From: Plotosus lineatus
Taxonomy: Eukaryota > Chordata > Actinopteri > Siluriformes > Plotosidae
Reading direction: 5' to 3'
Length of the DNA: 64,000 nucleotides
Assembly (NCBI GenBank): GCA_024760905.1
Contig: CM045731.1
Span: 56,956,625-57,020,624, forward strand
In this document: in pieces, positions 12,010-24,364 of the stretch
Position numbering within the stretch: the stretch's first letter is position 1
How the letters are laid out: each line of letters starts with the position of its first letter
The notes under the pieces: model-generated
What the model was told of the DNA's origin: nothing
Database searches by the model: none
The model's input: the letters and a program-made list of their open reading frames with translations, nothing else
Translations under genes and position numbers: made by a program

Positions 12010-13080
12010 TCCAGCTGTGTTGTCTTCCCTTTCCTCCTGTTGCGGTGCTCTGTGTGACACGGCCGTGACGGATGGGTCAGGCACTGGGGCAGTGAAGGAT
12101 AGCCTGGTACCGCCACTAATGATGGATGCTAAAATCTAAATTTGAACAGCAAGTGAGTAAAACTGCACGGACGAATGAGGCCTCGTCTGACGGGTCGACA
12201 GCTGCTGGGTTCAGATAAGGGTGCAAACACTTACCTGCACTACTACTGCTTCTTCTACACACACACAAACACACACACACACAGCTCTGAGTGGTACTCT
12301 GAGAGTCAGGGGTGATTAATGCAGCAGCAGCAGGTCAAAGAGACATAAGCTTGTACTGATATACACACACTAGAAGAGTTTCTCTGCCGTGACGTGACGA
12401 GAGCCAAAATACCTCTCGCCTAAGTCCATATCATAAACCATTCCTCTTCCAACCTCCCTCTGCTGTTACAGTTCTATTGTAAACACGTTTTTGCTTCTCG
12501 AATCTGTCTTAAGAGCTCATTCACGACTCTATCAGCTCACCTAAGGTTAATCAAAAGGAGAAACCTCCCACGATTCATAAAGACTGGACAACAAACATGT
12601 ACATGCACTTCTGACACAGCTTATTTAAATCCACAATTCTGATTGGACAGTCATAGCATAAGAGCACACTCATAATAGAAGGATAACAGATAATTAGTGG
12701 AGGAAAAAAAATCATCAAAAATTTTTGAATTACTGTTCTAGTTTAAACGATTGATCTCTTTATTAAGTAGGTGTGTAATAAGCACAATGATAATTGGTGA
12801 GCTGGTTCTTATTGCGAAATGCTACGGACCAGATCCTGATCACGGAAATGACTGCTTTGCTAAAGATCCTACCTATTAGTTCTTATATGAGTAGGCTACA
12901 TGACCATAACAGAAAAAGCAACTGAAATCAGCTGAAGATGATTGCTCTATATCTACTGCACATCTCGCCAAGTGAGCTTTGGTGGCAACATCATAAATCA
13001 CGTTGGTTTGTTTGTGAACAAAATCCTAAGCACACCCAGGCGTGTATTTTCAGGAAACTTGGAGGAGACACTACACTACC
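12010..13080. other. Gene-free stretch
   Basis: Single-copy-looking sequence apart from a short (AC)n at 12258-12283. No coding frame or known repeat is recognised. Confidence 0.4.
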
Positions 13081-13082
13081 CA

Positions 13083-14120
13083 GGTTCAGGATTCAGGATT
13101 TTTAATAGCCATTTGTGTTTTTTATACACAGAGGAGTTCTTGTGCGGTTGTTCAAGGAGCCAAGTTACAAACAGAAAAGAAGGCTCAAATCAACAACACA
13201 CAAACTGCTATAAAATAAAATTCTATATCTAAAAGAACCTCATACAGACCCAGCAAACAATACAATAATAACAACAAAGGTAATAAAAATAAAATGAAGA
13301 TGATACTAATAATACAATAAATAAATCAGTAGACAACCACAATAAATGAAATTGCACTGAATTATATTATATTATATTATATTATATTATATTATATTAT
13401 ATTATATTATATTATATTAATATTTATATTGCACTATGCTCAGTGTTTTGTTGGAAAAAAATGAACAGTTCTCTGGGTAAACAAAATGGCCGCAACTTCA
13501 AAGTTAGACGATCTCCATTCTCAGAGCAAGGTTTAGAGATAATCTACAGTCAGTCAGTACACCAGGTTTATTTAACGAGAATCCGCCATTCTTCCGCCGC
13601 GGTTCTTGTTGCTAGCCGCTGCGTTCCGGTCCTCTCTGAAGGCCGTGTAGCAAGATGGTGTAGTCGCCTTGTCGGGTGTACTCTCCTCGAGCCATATTTC
13701 ACAGAGACACAGCATGGAGCAGTCCTGTAGATCCCTCTGCGCTGCAATCCGAACATGAAGCTCGTCCATCTTGTTTTGCAGAGACTGAACATTTTCAAGC
13801 AATATAACCGGGAGTGCTAACCTTCCACTGCTAACCAAGCGCCAGAGTCGTCGTTTAGCCTCTCCTTGCCTGCCGTGTCTCCGACTGGGTTTACTGTTAT
13901 CCGGGGTGTGGCTAGCATTGAGCTGTGGTAGCATATTAGCTCAGGATAGGAGATGAGCCTGCTCAGTTCTAAATGTCCGAAAACACTGTGTTCTCATAGC
14001 TGTAGTAGGGTCACACGGTTATTGACGAGCCTAGTGCAAAAAAAAACAAATAAAGAAAAGCAACATTTAAACAAACAAAGAAACAATTTGACTCCAAGAA
14101 CTCCACGACGTTGCCCAGAG
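13083..14120 (-). mobile_element. L2-derived deletion element (family F), copy 2, uninterrupted
   Basis: The minus strand has a 5' region (GTCGTGGAGTTCTTGGAG near 14100), then a frame at 13934-13572 with [38 protein letters not shown] and a broken YTAFREDRN stretch, all from the start of an L2-type endonuclease. It ends in a short GGRMADSR tail, and sequence then jumps to a 3' UTR ending in AAAATCCTGAATCCTGAA at 13083. The RT is absent. About 75-80% of the body aligns with copy 1. Confidence 0.72.
13361..13424. repeat. (ATTAT)n pentanucleotide repeat
   Basis: About twelve ATTAT units inside the 3' UTR of the L2-derived element. Confidence 0.93.
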
Positions 14121-15885
14121 ATTATTTGAATTTGTAACGTCAAAGCCATATGTCAAGGTCAGAACCTCAACAAGCCCCCAAAAGTTCAATCCCCAGCTCC
14201 CTTAAAATGAGAGTCTTTATGCTAATTTGGCCAAATTGACATATTATACAACATACCATAAGTTGAACATTCCCACGTAGGGACTGTTAACTACATTGGA
14301 TGCATAGCAGAGGAATCTTAAACTCTTGGAAAGACAAAAAAAATCTAGCTTTGCACCACACTAATCTAATCCACCAATAGAAGGACAGAATGTGAGGACA
14401 GAATCACCAGAGATCTACCCAGGTGAAGGCGAACCAGAAAGATGCGAGCAGATGGGGGAGACAAAACACCTCCTTTTTGCACCAAGGTCACATTCTGATT
14501 TCTGAAAAATTTAGGGAAATAATTAATCTCAAACTCGTCCTCGAGTTTTAGTCAATGCTGATTTGCAGTCATGCTCCTGACCCAGGCGAGACCTTTTCTG
14601 GCCTTCATACTCTTAGCTGTCTGTCAATTCCTTACCGCAGAGCAGCACAGAGCAGCAGGATCAACATCTTGCCCAGTGTATAGGGGGTAAAGAACCTCAA
14701 TGTAAAATCACAACATTGTATTTCCCGAATCCAGCACCTATCCATCACCTGCCAGGATTTAGTGAAAACATTTTGACTAGGAACGTTTGTGAGGTCTTAA
14801 AACCCCCAAGCACATGGACAAAAAAAAAGAAAGAAAAAAATGTTCACGTGTAAAATGCGATTAAAAAATGTCAAACAAAAACTGAAGACTTCTTCGGTTT
14901 ATCCCGGGAGGTAATAGGAAAACATAAAAAGGTGGCTGCGTGTCGGCTCATCGCTCGTCTCTCTTTTGTAATCCGCCACTTTTATTTTCTCGGGCTGGAA
15001 TTCATGGCAGAAAATTAAACTTTACTGTCGCGCGGCAGCGATGTAGAGACGCATGCAGCGTGAAATTAAAGCTCAGGCCTCCTGCTTCTAATATAATCGT
15101 CGAGCTGCAGGGAGGTCAGCCAAGGTGCAAAACTAGATGCTATTACATAAATCTTTTTTCCACATGAGGAAAAAAATTAGCACTGCCTCGTTATTGTGCA
15201 TGATTGACCAATAATTGCCAAAAGAGAGATCCAGCCTAATGTATTTGATTGTTTCAAGGATGAAAAATAGGCTCAGTGGAAACGTGTTTCCTCTGTTTAT
15301 CCTCTCTATCCTCTGCCAGAGATCAGAAGTACTGTACACGTATCCTCCGGACATGTAAACATCCCAGTGTTTGCTAAAAATAGCTACAAGGAAGATTTAA
15401 TCAAGTCTGAAGGCATTCACCTCCAGCATGGGCGAGTGTTATTGAAAGAAGCAAGTCTTCTTACAGGCGAACATGCGCATAATCTTTCTGGCTTTCTGCT
15501 TCCCTTTGCACTTCTGACATTCAGACAGCTTCAGCCTGCAGGTCATGAGTTTTGTGCATATTACACTGTAATATACATGAACAACTGATGTATTTTTTTA
15601 TTAAATGTTCTAAAAAATAAAACCCACACATATTGTATATCACTCGAGTTGTAGTAGAGACCACCCCCTTTTTTTGTATTTTGTACTATGCTGTATTAAA
15701 CCACAAGGGAAATTATTAACCCTGAATTTAACCGTGAGCACACGTGCACTTGGAGCATTGGGGCATCTGGAGAGCAGTTGGGGGGGGGGGGGGGGTGATC
15801 ACGAGCACTTGATCAAGGGCACTTCCTTTCAGTCTCAAAGATGATTCTCTGACAATTAGGCCATGGCTGCACCAATATATTTACA
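14120..15885. other. Gene-free stretch, possible conserved non-coding sequence
   Basis: No repeat family is recognised between about 14500 and 15600. 15060-15330 has balanced composition and words such as GCATGATTGACCAATAATTG that look like clustered factor sites. A run of 15 G lies at 15781-15795. Conservation cannot be tested here. Confidence 0.3.
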
Positions 15886-15887
15886 TT

Positions 15888-16062
15888 TACATGATTTGGC
15901 AGACACCATTATTCAAAGCAACTTAGATTTATCACTATTTTATATAAACGAGCAACTGAGGGTTAAGGGCCTTCCAGTAGTAGCATCTTGGTGGTACTAG
16001 GGATTGAACACATAACCATTCGATCACTTTCCAGCTTTAATCACTGAGCCAGCGCTGCCCAA
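15888..16062 (-). mobile_element. tRNA-headed SINE (type C)
   Basis: On the plus strand it reads TTTACATTTACATGATTTGGC, AGCAACTTAGA, GAGGGTTAAGGGCCTT, then GGGATTGAACAC (reverse B box) and CACTGAGCCAGCGCTGCCC (reverse tRNA 5' end). This order is a common fish SINE in minus orientation. Confidence 0.7.
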
Positions 16063-16539
16063 TTATTAAAACTAAAACCAATCCAGAATCAAGAGCCTGA
16101 AGAAGATCGAGACCCAATCAGGATTATAAGAGGATCTGAATGAAAGCAAAACTGAGTCAAGATCATGACACAAAACCACCAAATCTTAAACAATCCAGAA
16201 CAAAACAAATCAAATCCATTCCAACGCGAAGACCAACTGCTTGGTTTCATTCATGTTTTGCTCCAATGATAACCTTGGGAGAAGGAATAATTTCAAACAC
16301 TCGAGAAAATTTGGACACCTGGACTTTAGAGAGCTTGAATGGGCTCATCTCACACCTTCTGGTCAGGAGCACAGACTCGTAACAAAGGGCTGAAGTCAGA
16401 TTTGATGACCATCTACAAAAGCAGCCAAATCTCAAATATTTATGCAATGAAAGATCTGAGGGGTTTGGAGAGACAGCGTTCCACATGTGGTTAAGTCAAT
16501 ACTTTAGATGTAGAAGTCATTAATTCATTCAACAAACTG

Positions 16540-16633
16540 CTTCATCCTTTTAGGGTTGTGAGGAGGCCAGAGCCTACCGCAGCTGACACTGGGTGAAGGT
16601 GGGGTACACTGTGAAAAGCCAATCCACTGCTCC

Positions 16634-16681
<48 letters not shown>

Positions 16682-17263
16682 GCCATTCACACTCCCACTT
16701 CACACTTCTGGGTAATTTTGATCACCAAGTTAGCCTAAGGCAGGGGTCACCAACCCTTTTGAAACTGAGAGCTACTTCTTGGGTACCAATTAATACGAAG
16801 GGATACCAGGTCGATACACACCTCTGAAATTACAATTTTGCTCAACTTACCTTTAATTATATGTTATTATTAATAATTAATAATATTCATCTATGTGAAG
16901 ATCTTGATTTGATATAAAAATATATTTAAAAAAATTACACGCAGCTCAATGGAGAGTGGCGCCATGGCGCCGTGGGCCTGTCCTAAAAATAGCAGTGAAG
17001 AAGTCCGTGGGCAACTTATATTGTCCTTGCGGGCTACCTGGTGCCCACGGGCACCACGTTGGTGATCCCTGGCCTAAGGCGTATGTCTTTGGACTGTACT
17101 GTAGAAGGAAACCAGAGTGTATGGAGGAAACCCACACAAAACATACAAACTCCACACAGAAATTCCCTCTCCAAGCAAAGCACTGGAATCCAGGACCGTC
17201 TTGCTGTGTGGAGGGCATGCCAACCACTACGTTATCGTGCCACCCTTTTGCTACAGTCTGCAA
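16540..17263 (-). mobile_element. SINE (type B) split by an hAT MITE
   Basis: Reverse-complement type B body: GTTGTGAGGAGGCCAGAGCC and CCATTCACACTCCCACTTCA on the left; GTATGTCTTTGGACTGTA, GGAGGAAACCCACACAAA and CTTGCTGTGTGGAGG on the right, ending at the reverse head CGTTATCGTGCCACC. It also holds a (CA)n run at 16636-16680. The two halves join at GCCTAAGG when the MITE is removed. Confidence 0.75.
16741..17071. mobile_element. hAT-type MITE, complete, 8-bp target duplication
   Basis: The 331-base element starts CAGGGGTCACCAACCC and ends GTTGGTGATCCCTG, imperfect terminal inverted repeats of the hAT kind. The eight bases GCCTAAGG occur at 16733-16740 and 17072-17079, the 8-bp target duplication made by hAT transposases. 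It has no coding capacity, so it would need a transposase supplied elsewhere. The target was a SINE. Confidence 0.9.
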
Positions 17264-17692
17264 TGCTTCTTGGGTAAAAGGATCTGAGACTTTTTTCAGT
17301 TTTCCCATAATATCTTAAAAAGGTTCACAAACGAAATTACAGATGAAGAAATTTGTACCAGACCAGGGTGTGTTTCAAAGCTTGAAGCACTCAAAATCCT
17401 GTGACCTTCCACCATTCAAGGTCATTCAAGGTAGTTGTTTCCTCTGAAAGTTCATTTGTGGTTTGCTATTCAAGTTCAATAGAAACGGCATGTCTTGCAG
17501 TACTCATTTGGAATTTATAAGAGATCCATCTCAAAAAGATTATGAACTTGTTCTGACCCGGTCCTCCAACCAAGACAATCCAAAACTATACCCTCCCTTG
17601 GACTTAGGTAGGGTCATGTCCCCACCATGTTTTGTGAGAATTTATGAATGAGTATGGTTTGGATTTTATTCACAAGCAAACAAACTCATCAG

Positions 17693-17945
17693 TCATCTTC
17701 TGCTTGATCTGGGGTCAGGTCATGGGACAGCAGCCTAACCAGTGAGGTGCTAACCAGCGAGGACCACTTTCTTCCAATTCTTCGAAAGGGGACACCAAGG
17801 AATTCCCAGACCAGACCAGAGACATAGCCCCTCCAGTGTTTTGGGTCGACCGCAGAGACATGCCTGAAACACCACACCAGGGAGGAGTCCAGGAGGCATT
17901 CAGGAGACATTTTAATCACATACCCGGGCACCTCAACTGGCACCT
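17693..17945 (-). pseudogene. Rex3-like LINE, 3' end fragment
   Basis: The minus strand encodes decayed C-terminal RT sequence (MSPECLLDSSLVWCFRHV ... HWRGYVSGLVWEFLGVP), matching in order the C-terminal region of the longer Rex3-like copy at 51541-53135 (ERLPGVVFRVCPSGKRPRG ... HWRDYVSHLVWEHLRVP). Confidence 0.7.
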
Positions 17946-17949
17946 CTTG

Positions 17950-19585
17950 GCAAACGAGAAAATTGTGGTGAGGTAATGATAACATGGAATCAATGGAATA
18001 ATGGAGAATATGCTGATAATAATGCAAGTTGGCGGATGGAAAGTTTAAGTTTTTAGGAGATTAATCTCTGAAAATGAGGTGACGGAACAATCAGGAACCA
18101 TAAGACGAGCGGTGTCCGCATTCAGTATGCAACAGTGCAAAAATAGCACTTGATCCAGCACGGAGTTTTCTGATTACCATTACAATCTAAACGGAATGTT
18201 TTAGGTGTAGTTCAGGAACTTTGTACTTCCTCATGTAACAATGAGTCTGTTCTGGGATTCTCAGATGTGATTTTCATACTTAATTCCTTTTTCTGACCGC
18301 GACGTCCTTGTCCTTCAATACCAGAGGTCTGTGTTTACACCCAGGTGGCTTTTACAATGCAGGACCGCACCATGCTATTGATTTAATTAAACATGCATTC
18401 AGATACACTTGTTTTCCAGCTACGTGGACAGCAAATGTCCGGAAAAATGTGGGCACCGTTTTCAACTGTCTCCGCATGCATCCGTTTTGCGGAACCCTAA
18501 AAGTTGGGGGACAAAAAATATCAGGTTGTCGCAGGTGGGCAGGGTGACATATTGGTCAAATAAAAGAGCCATTTCCTTCAGCAAAAGCTGATAAAGGACT
18601 GATAGGACACTTGGACGCCGGCGGAGTCCTGAAAGCCTTGCTTCTGACACCTCTCTGGGTCAGCGAGGTCAATTTGTTTAAGGCACGGTGCACTGATAAC
18701 GATGACACGGCCGCTGAGGGCCCTATGGAGTTACAGATAGAATCTGGTGGACAATTTTGTCTCTTAGATATTGTGTGTGTGTGTGCACCAGTCATAGCGG
18801 TGCATCTTCCCAAACCACATGATTGTACAAATGTTCTTAAAGAAACAATACTTTTAGTAAGAATAAATCAGGACGTGCATTTTTACAGATGGGTTTTTCA
18901 AGAACTTGACGTTAGGAAAACAAACTAGACATAAAGGTCACGCTGCATAGTCTGCTAAAAGAATTGCTCAAAGCAAACAGCACTGGGGCCATGCATCTAC
19001 CGTTCTCAGAGTGTGTATGTGTGTGTGTGTGTATGAGAGCGAGAGAGATCGATGCGGTGGCACCAGGCCGAATCGGGATCCCAAAGACAGGACCATCCAT
19101 CTTTTCCCATTAGCACAGGCCACTGCGATCTCACTCATATTCCCCTGGCCGACTGAGGAAACTGTTTTCCTTCGGCTAATTGCGCTCTGTAGCTGCGAGC
19201 TAACGGCGCCAAGCTAATGAGACACGCGCTCCAGGTGGCAGGAGCTGAGCGTTCCTAGCACCATAACTCTTAACCGTGTGTCAGATGGAAAAGTAATGAT
19301 AGTAATATAACTACATTCCGACAGATATTAATTTTCACTCATATTCTCATATCGGCATGTTTCTCTTTTAAAACTAGAACTCACTGAGAAGGTGCTTGAT
19401 TGATTTATAACCCCCTGCCCTCCTTACGTAAGTATGCAAACTAGCAAAAAAATTCTGTTGGGTTCGAGTGTGTACAATTAAGCTTGTCCCAAGTTTTCAT
19501 AACACAAAGCGACTAGGACTTCAACTCTGCCTTAATGGGGTGTTAGTTCATCGCAGGTTAGCCTTCCATTATTATTTTTTATTTT
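17950..19585. other. Gene-free stretch, possible conserved non-coding sequence
   Basis: No repeats or genes are recognised apart from a short GT run at 19009-19032. 19150-19260 holds a GC-balanced block with homeobox-like cores (GGCTAATTGCG, GCTAATGAGAC) that could be a regulatory element. The evidence is composition only. Confidence 0.25.
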
Positions 19586-19589
19586 TATT

Positions 19590-19755
19590 TTTTTTACCTG
19601 GTACTCGTTTATACTGCTGGGTGGACAGAGGCACACTTGTGATCAATACCTTGCCCTGGGATCTTAACATGGTTGGGGTTTAATCGGGGATTCAAACCAA
19701 CGACCTCTCAATCATGATCCCAGCATCCTAACCACTACACCACCAGCCCCTTTAA
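19590..19755 (-). mobile_element. tRNA-headed SINE fragment
   Basis: In reverse complement it begins GGGGCTGGTGGTGTAGTGG (A box) and has GTTGGTTTGAATCCCC (B box), followed by a body ending in an A-rich tail (reverse of TTATTTTTTATTTTTATT). Confidence 0.6.
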
Positions 19756-20115
19756 AGCAAGTAATAAGTGAAAATAGTTTCACAGATGAGGAGATGTGGT
19801 GTGGAGTTATGTCATGCTGTACATGTTTCAGGGAAACTTGAGCATCAGTGGCAAATAAGAAGTAAGTCTAAGTGAAATACACTTCCAGGCAAAAATATAT
19901 TAATGACTATTACACTTAAAAAAATAAAATACTGTAACCATTTTATGATTGAAAACACGCTGAACATGCCATCTAGTGGATAAAAACTATAGTGAACCTT
20001 GAGAGATTGACATGGATGTAGAAGCCTTAGAACAATACAAGAAAAGAATGTTACCCATTTAACAGGAATCGGTCACCCACCTCCCAGCCAGTTATGCCCT
20101 CCATCTCCCGCCAGA

Positions 20116-20876
20116 GTCTTCTTCTTTTCCTTTCGGCTAGTCTCTTCAGGGGTCGCCACAGCAAATGATCTGCCTCCATCTCACCCTGTCCTCTGTGTCT
20201 TCTTCTCTTTCACCAATGACCTTCATGTCCTCCTTCACCACATCCATAAATATCTTCTTTGGTCTTCTTCAAGGCCTTCTGCCTGGTAGTTCCAACCTCA
20301 GCATCCTACTGCCAATATACTCACTATCCCTCCCCTGTACATGTCCAAACCATCTCAATCTAGCCCCTCTGACTTGGTCTCCAAAACGTCTCACATGTGC
20401 TGTCCCTCTGATGTGCTCATTCCTGATCCTATCCATCCTCGTTACTCCCAAAGAGAACCTCAACATTTTCATCTCTGCTACCTCCAGCTCTGCCTCCTGT
20501 CTTTTCCCCAGGGCCACTGTTTCTAAACCATACAACATCGCTGGCCTCACCACCGTCTTGTACACTCTTCCTTTCATTCTTGCCGATACCCTCCTATCAC
20601 ACATCACTCCGGACACTTTTCTCCAACCATTCCAACCTGCTTGCACACGCTTATTCACCTCTTTTCTACACTCTCCACTTCTCTGGATTGTTGACGCTAA
20701 GTACTTAAAATCCTCCACCTTCCTTATCTCTTCTCCCTGTAATCTCACCGTTCCTCTTGGGTCCTTGTCATTCACACACATGAATTCTGTTTTACTGAGG
20801 CTAACCTTCATTCCCCTCCTTTCCAGAGCATACCTCCACCTCTCGAGATTTTCCTGCACCTGTTCTCTGCTCGCAC
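20116..20876 (-). pseudogene. RTE-like LINE, 3' part (outer element of a nest)
   Basis: The minus strand reads from [19 protein letters not shown] through [36 protein letters not shown] and HIRGTAHVRRFGDQVRGAR to the 3' end (CGACCCCTGAAGAGAC near 20155). It stops abruptly at 20876, where the poly(AAG)-like 3' tail of another copy begins. The missing upstream sequence is probably 24004-24362. Confidence 0.8.
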
Positions 20877-20877
20877 T

Positions 20878-23800
20878 TCTTCTTCTTCTTCTTCTTTTCC
20901 TTTCGGCTTTTCCCTTCAGGGGTCGCCACAGCGAATCATCTGCCTCCATCGCACCCTATCCTTTGCATCTTCTTCTCTGACACCAACGACCTTCATGTCC
21001 TCCTTCACCACATCCATGAATCGTCTCTTTGGTCTTCCTCTAGGCCTTCTGCCTGGTAGTTCCAGCCTCAACATCCTATTACCAATATACTCACTATCCC
21101 TCATCTGGACATGTCCAAACCATCTCAATCTAGCCTCTCTGACTTTGTCTCCAAAAGGTCTTACATGTGCTGTCCCTCTAATGTGCTCATTCCTAATCCT
21201 ATCCATCCTCGTTACTCCCAAAGAGAACCTCAACATTTTCATCTCTGCTACCTCCAGCTCTGCCTTCTGTCTTTTCCCCAGGGCCACTGTTTCTAAACCA
21301 TACAACATCTTTGGCCTCAACACCGTCTTGTACACTTTTCCTTTCATTCTTGCCGATACCCTCCTGTCACACATCACACCGGACACTTTTCTCCAACCAT
21401 TCCAACCTGCCTGCACACGCTTCTTGACCTCTTTTCCACATTCTCCATTGCTCTGGATTGTTGAGCCTAAGTACTTAAAATACTCCACCTTTCTTATCTC
21501 TGCTCCCTGTAATCTCACCATTCCTCTTGGGTCCTTGTCATTCATGCACATGTATTCTGTCTTACTGAGGCTAATCTTCATTCCCCTCCTTTCCAGGGCA
21601 TACCTCCACCTCTCTAGATTTTCCTGCACTTGTTCTCTGCTCTCACTACAGATCACAGTGTCATCTGCAAACATCATAGTCCATGGGGAATCTTGTCTAA
21701 CCTCCTCTGTCAGCCTGTCCATCACCATAGCAAACAAGAAGGGGCTCAGAGCTGACCCTTGATGCAGTCTCACCTCCACCTTGAACTCTTCTGTCACACC
21801 GACAGCACACCTCACCACTGTCTTACATCTCTTATACATGTCCTGCACCACTCTAACATACTTCTCTGCCACTCCAGATTTCCTCATACAATACCAGAGT
21901 TCCTCTCTCGGCACCCTGTCATATGCTTTCTCCAGATCCACAAAGGCACAATGCAGCTCCGTCTGACCTTCTCTGTACTTCTGTATTAACATCCTCAAGG
22001 CGAATACTGCATCTGTGGTGCTCTTTCTTGGCATGAAACCAAACTGTTGTTCACAAATGCTGACCTCTGCCCTTAGTTTAGCTTCCACTATTCTTTCCCA
22101 TAACTTCATCGTATGGCTCAACTTTATCCCTCTGTAGTTGCCACAACTCTGCACGTCTCCCTTGTTATTAAAAATTGGCACCATCACACTTCTCCATTCC
22201 TCTGGCATCCTCTCACTCTCTCAGACCTTGTTGAATGTTCGTGTCAGGAAATCTACTGCTACCTCTCCTAGACACTTCCATACCTCCACCGGTATGTCAT
22301 CAGGGCCCATTGCCTTTCCATTCTTCATCCTATTCAATGCCCTCCTCACTTCACCCTTATTAATCTTTGCTACTTCCTGGTCCTCAATGGTCACCTCTTC
22401 TACTCTTTTTTTCTCTCTCATTTTCCTTATTCATCAGCTCTTCAAAGTACTCTTTCCATCTTCCCAGCACACTTCTGTCATCAGTCAATACATTTCCCTC
22501 TCTGTCCTTAATCACTCTAACTTGCTGCATGTCCTTCCCAATATCTATTTCTCTGCTGTGCCACCCTGTATAAATCATTTTCTCCCTCTTTACTTTCCAA
22601 CCGAGCATACAAGTCATCATACGCCCTCTGTTTGGCCTTTGACACCGCTACCTTCGCCTTACGCTGTGTCTCCCTGTACTCCTGTTTACTTTCTTCGGTC
22701 CTCTCAATGTCCCACTTCTTCTCAGATAACCTCTTCCTTTGAACAAACTCCTGCACTTCCTCATTCCACCACCAAGTCTCCTTATCTACTCTCCTTCCAG
22801 ATGACACACCAAGTACTTTCTTACCGGTCTCCCTGATCACATTTGCTGTAGTTGTCCAGTCATCTGGAAGCATTTCCTGGTCACCCAAAGCCTGTTTCAA
22901 CTCCTCCTTGAAGACAACACAACACTCTTCCTTTTTCAGCTTCCACCACTTTGTCTTCTGCTCTGCCTTTGCCTTCTTCACCTTCCTCACCATCAGCGTC
23001 ATCCTGCACACCACCATCCTATGCTGTTTGGCAACACTCTCACCCGCTACTATTTTGCAGTCACCAACTTCCTTCAAATTACATCGCCTGCACAAGATGT
23101 AGTCTACTTGTGTGCTCCTACCTCCACTTTTATAAGTCACCCGATGCTCCTGTCTCTTCTGGAAGAAAGTATTTACCACAGCCATTTCCATACTTTTTGC
23201 AAAATCTACCAACATCTGTCCTTCTGTGTTCCTGTCCTGGTACCAAACCTGCCCATCACTTCTTCGTCCCCTCTGTTTCCTGCACCAACATATCCATTGA
23301 AGTCTGCACCAATGACCACTCTTTCACCTCTGGGGGCACTCTACATCATTTCATCTAACTCGCTCAAGAATCTCTCCTCTTCTAGCTCACATCCTGCCTG
23401 TGGGGCATAAGCACTAACAACACTGAACATCACGCCTTCATTTTCTAACTTGAGACTCATCACTCTGTCTGACACTCTTTTCACTTCTAGAACATTCCTT
23501 AAAAACTCCTCCTTCAAGATGACTCCTACTCCATTTCTCTTCCCATCCACACCATGAAAAAACAGCTTTAACCCTGCTCCTAAGCTTCTCGTCTTGCTAC
23601 CTTTCCACCTGGTCTCCTGAACACACAGTTTGTCCACCTTCCTCCTCTGCATCATGTCAGCCAGCTCTCTACCTCTTCCTGCCATAGTTCCAACATTCAA
23701 AGTCCCTATTTTCATTCCGAGACTCATGCCTTTCCTCTCCTCTCTCTGCCTGGAGACATGCCTCCCGCCTCTCCTTCTTCCACGTCTTCGACCAACAGTA

Positions 23801-24003
23801 ATCCAATTTCCACCAGCATCCTGTTGGTTGACAGCACTGATGGCAAACATTCAAACATTCTTTGTAGTGACCCGCATATTTTATTTGGCATTTGTTTTAA
23901 GCTGGATGCCCTTCCTGATGCAACCCTCTGCATTTATCCGGGCTTGGGACTGGCGTGAGGGAGAGACACTGGTTTGTGCCTCCCCTCAAGGCTGCATTCC
24001 CTC
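20878..24003 (-). mobile_element. RTE-like LINE, near full length (inner element of a nest)
   Basis: About 3.1 kb on the minus strand, with all parts in order. The 5' region starts AATGCAGCC (about 24003) and includes GCATCAGGAAGGGCATCC. The endonuclease (23850-23341) has [18 protein letters not shown] and [16 protein letters not shown], then [17 protein letters not shown]. The linker has [20 protein letters not shown]. The RT (22421-20916) has [54 protein letters not shown] and FADD (21660-21671). The 3' end has CGCTGTGGCGACCCCTGAAGG before a GAA tail. Several frameshifts split the coding frame, so it is not intact, but the RT catalytic motif is unbroken. RTE-like is inferred from the endonuclease resembling craniofacial development protein 2, a BovB relative. 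Confidence 0.85.
20916..22208 (-). pseudogene. Reverse transcriptase domain of the inner RTE-like LINE
   Basis: The longest uninterrupted LINE frame in the window (430 codons). It holds RT finger and palm motifs: [38 protein letters not shown] (first catalytic Asp), [16 protein letters not shown] and MFADDTVICSE (catalytic pair). The C-terminal region has GRRPRGRPKRRFMDV and ends CGDP, overlapping the conserved 3' terminus. It lacks the endonuclease in frame, so it is a fragment of a larger polyprotein separated by a frameshift. In a living element the protein would nick chromosomal DNA and copy its RNA at the nick. Confidence 0.8.
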
Positions 24004-24362
24004 TGACCTTCTCCGTACTTCTCTATTAACATCCTCAAAGCAAACACAGCATCTGTGGTGCACTTTCTTGGCATGAACCAAACTGTTGTTCACAAATGCT
24101 GACCTCTGCCCTTAGTCTAGCTTCCACTATTCTTTTCCATAACTTCATCGTATGGCTCATCAACTTTATCCCTCTGTAGTTGCCACAACCCTGCATGTCT
24201 CCATTGTTCTTAAAAATGGGCACCACCACTCTTCGCCTCCATTCCTCCAGCATCCTCTCACTCTTTAAGACCTTGTTGAATGTTCTTGTCAGAAAATCTA
24301 CTGCTACCTCTCCTAGACGCTTCCATACCTCCACAGGTATATCATCAGGACCAACTGCCTCG
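24004..24362 (-). pseudogene. RTE-like LINE RT fragment (outer element of a nest)
   Basis: The minus strand gives [53 protein letters not shown] and ICEQQFG followed by a frameshift. It ends at REGQ, where the 5' end of the inner LINE begins. Compared with the inner copy, about 315 bases between this piece and the one at 20116-20876 are absent. Confidence 0.75.
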
Positions 24363-24364
24363 AG

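Noticed and set aside
20165..21762. Plus-strand frames of 255-271 codons
   Set aside because: They are antisense to the RTE-like LINE reverse transcriptase on the minus strand, whose motifs are clear.
20916..22208. A 430-codon frame as a host gene
   Set aside because: It is a LINE reverse transcriptase repeated at four places in the window with shared 3' ends.
23341..23850. Host gene for craniofacial development protein 2
   Set aside because: That name is often attached to the endonuclease of RTE/BovB LINEs; here it is in place inside a LINE.
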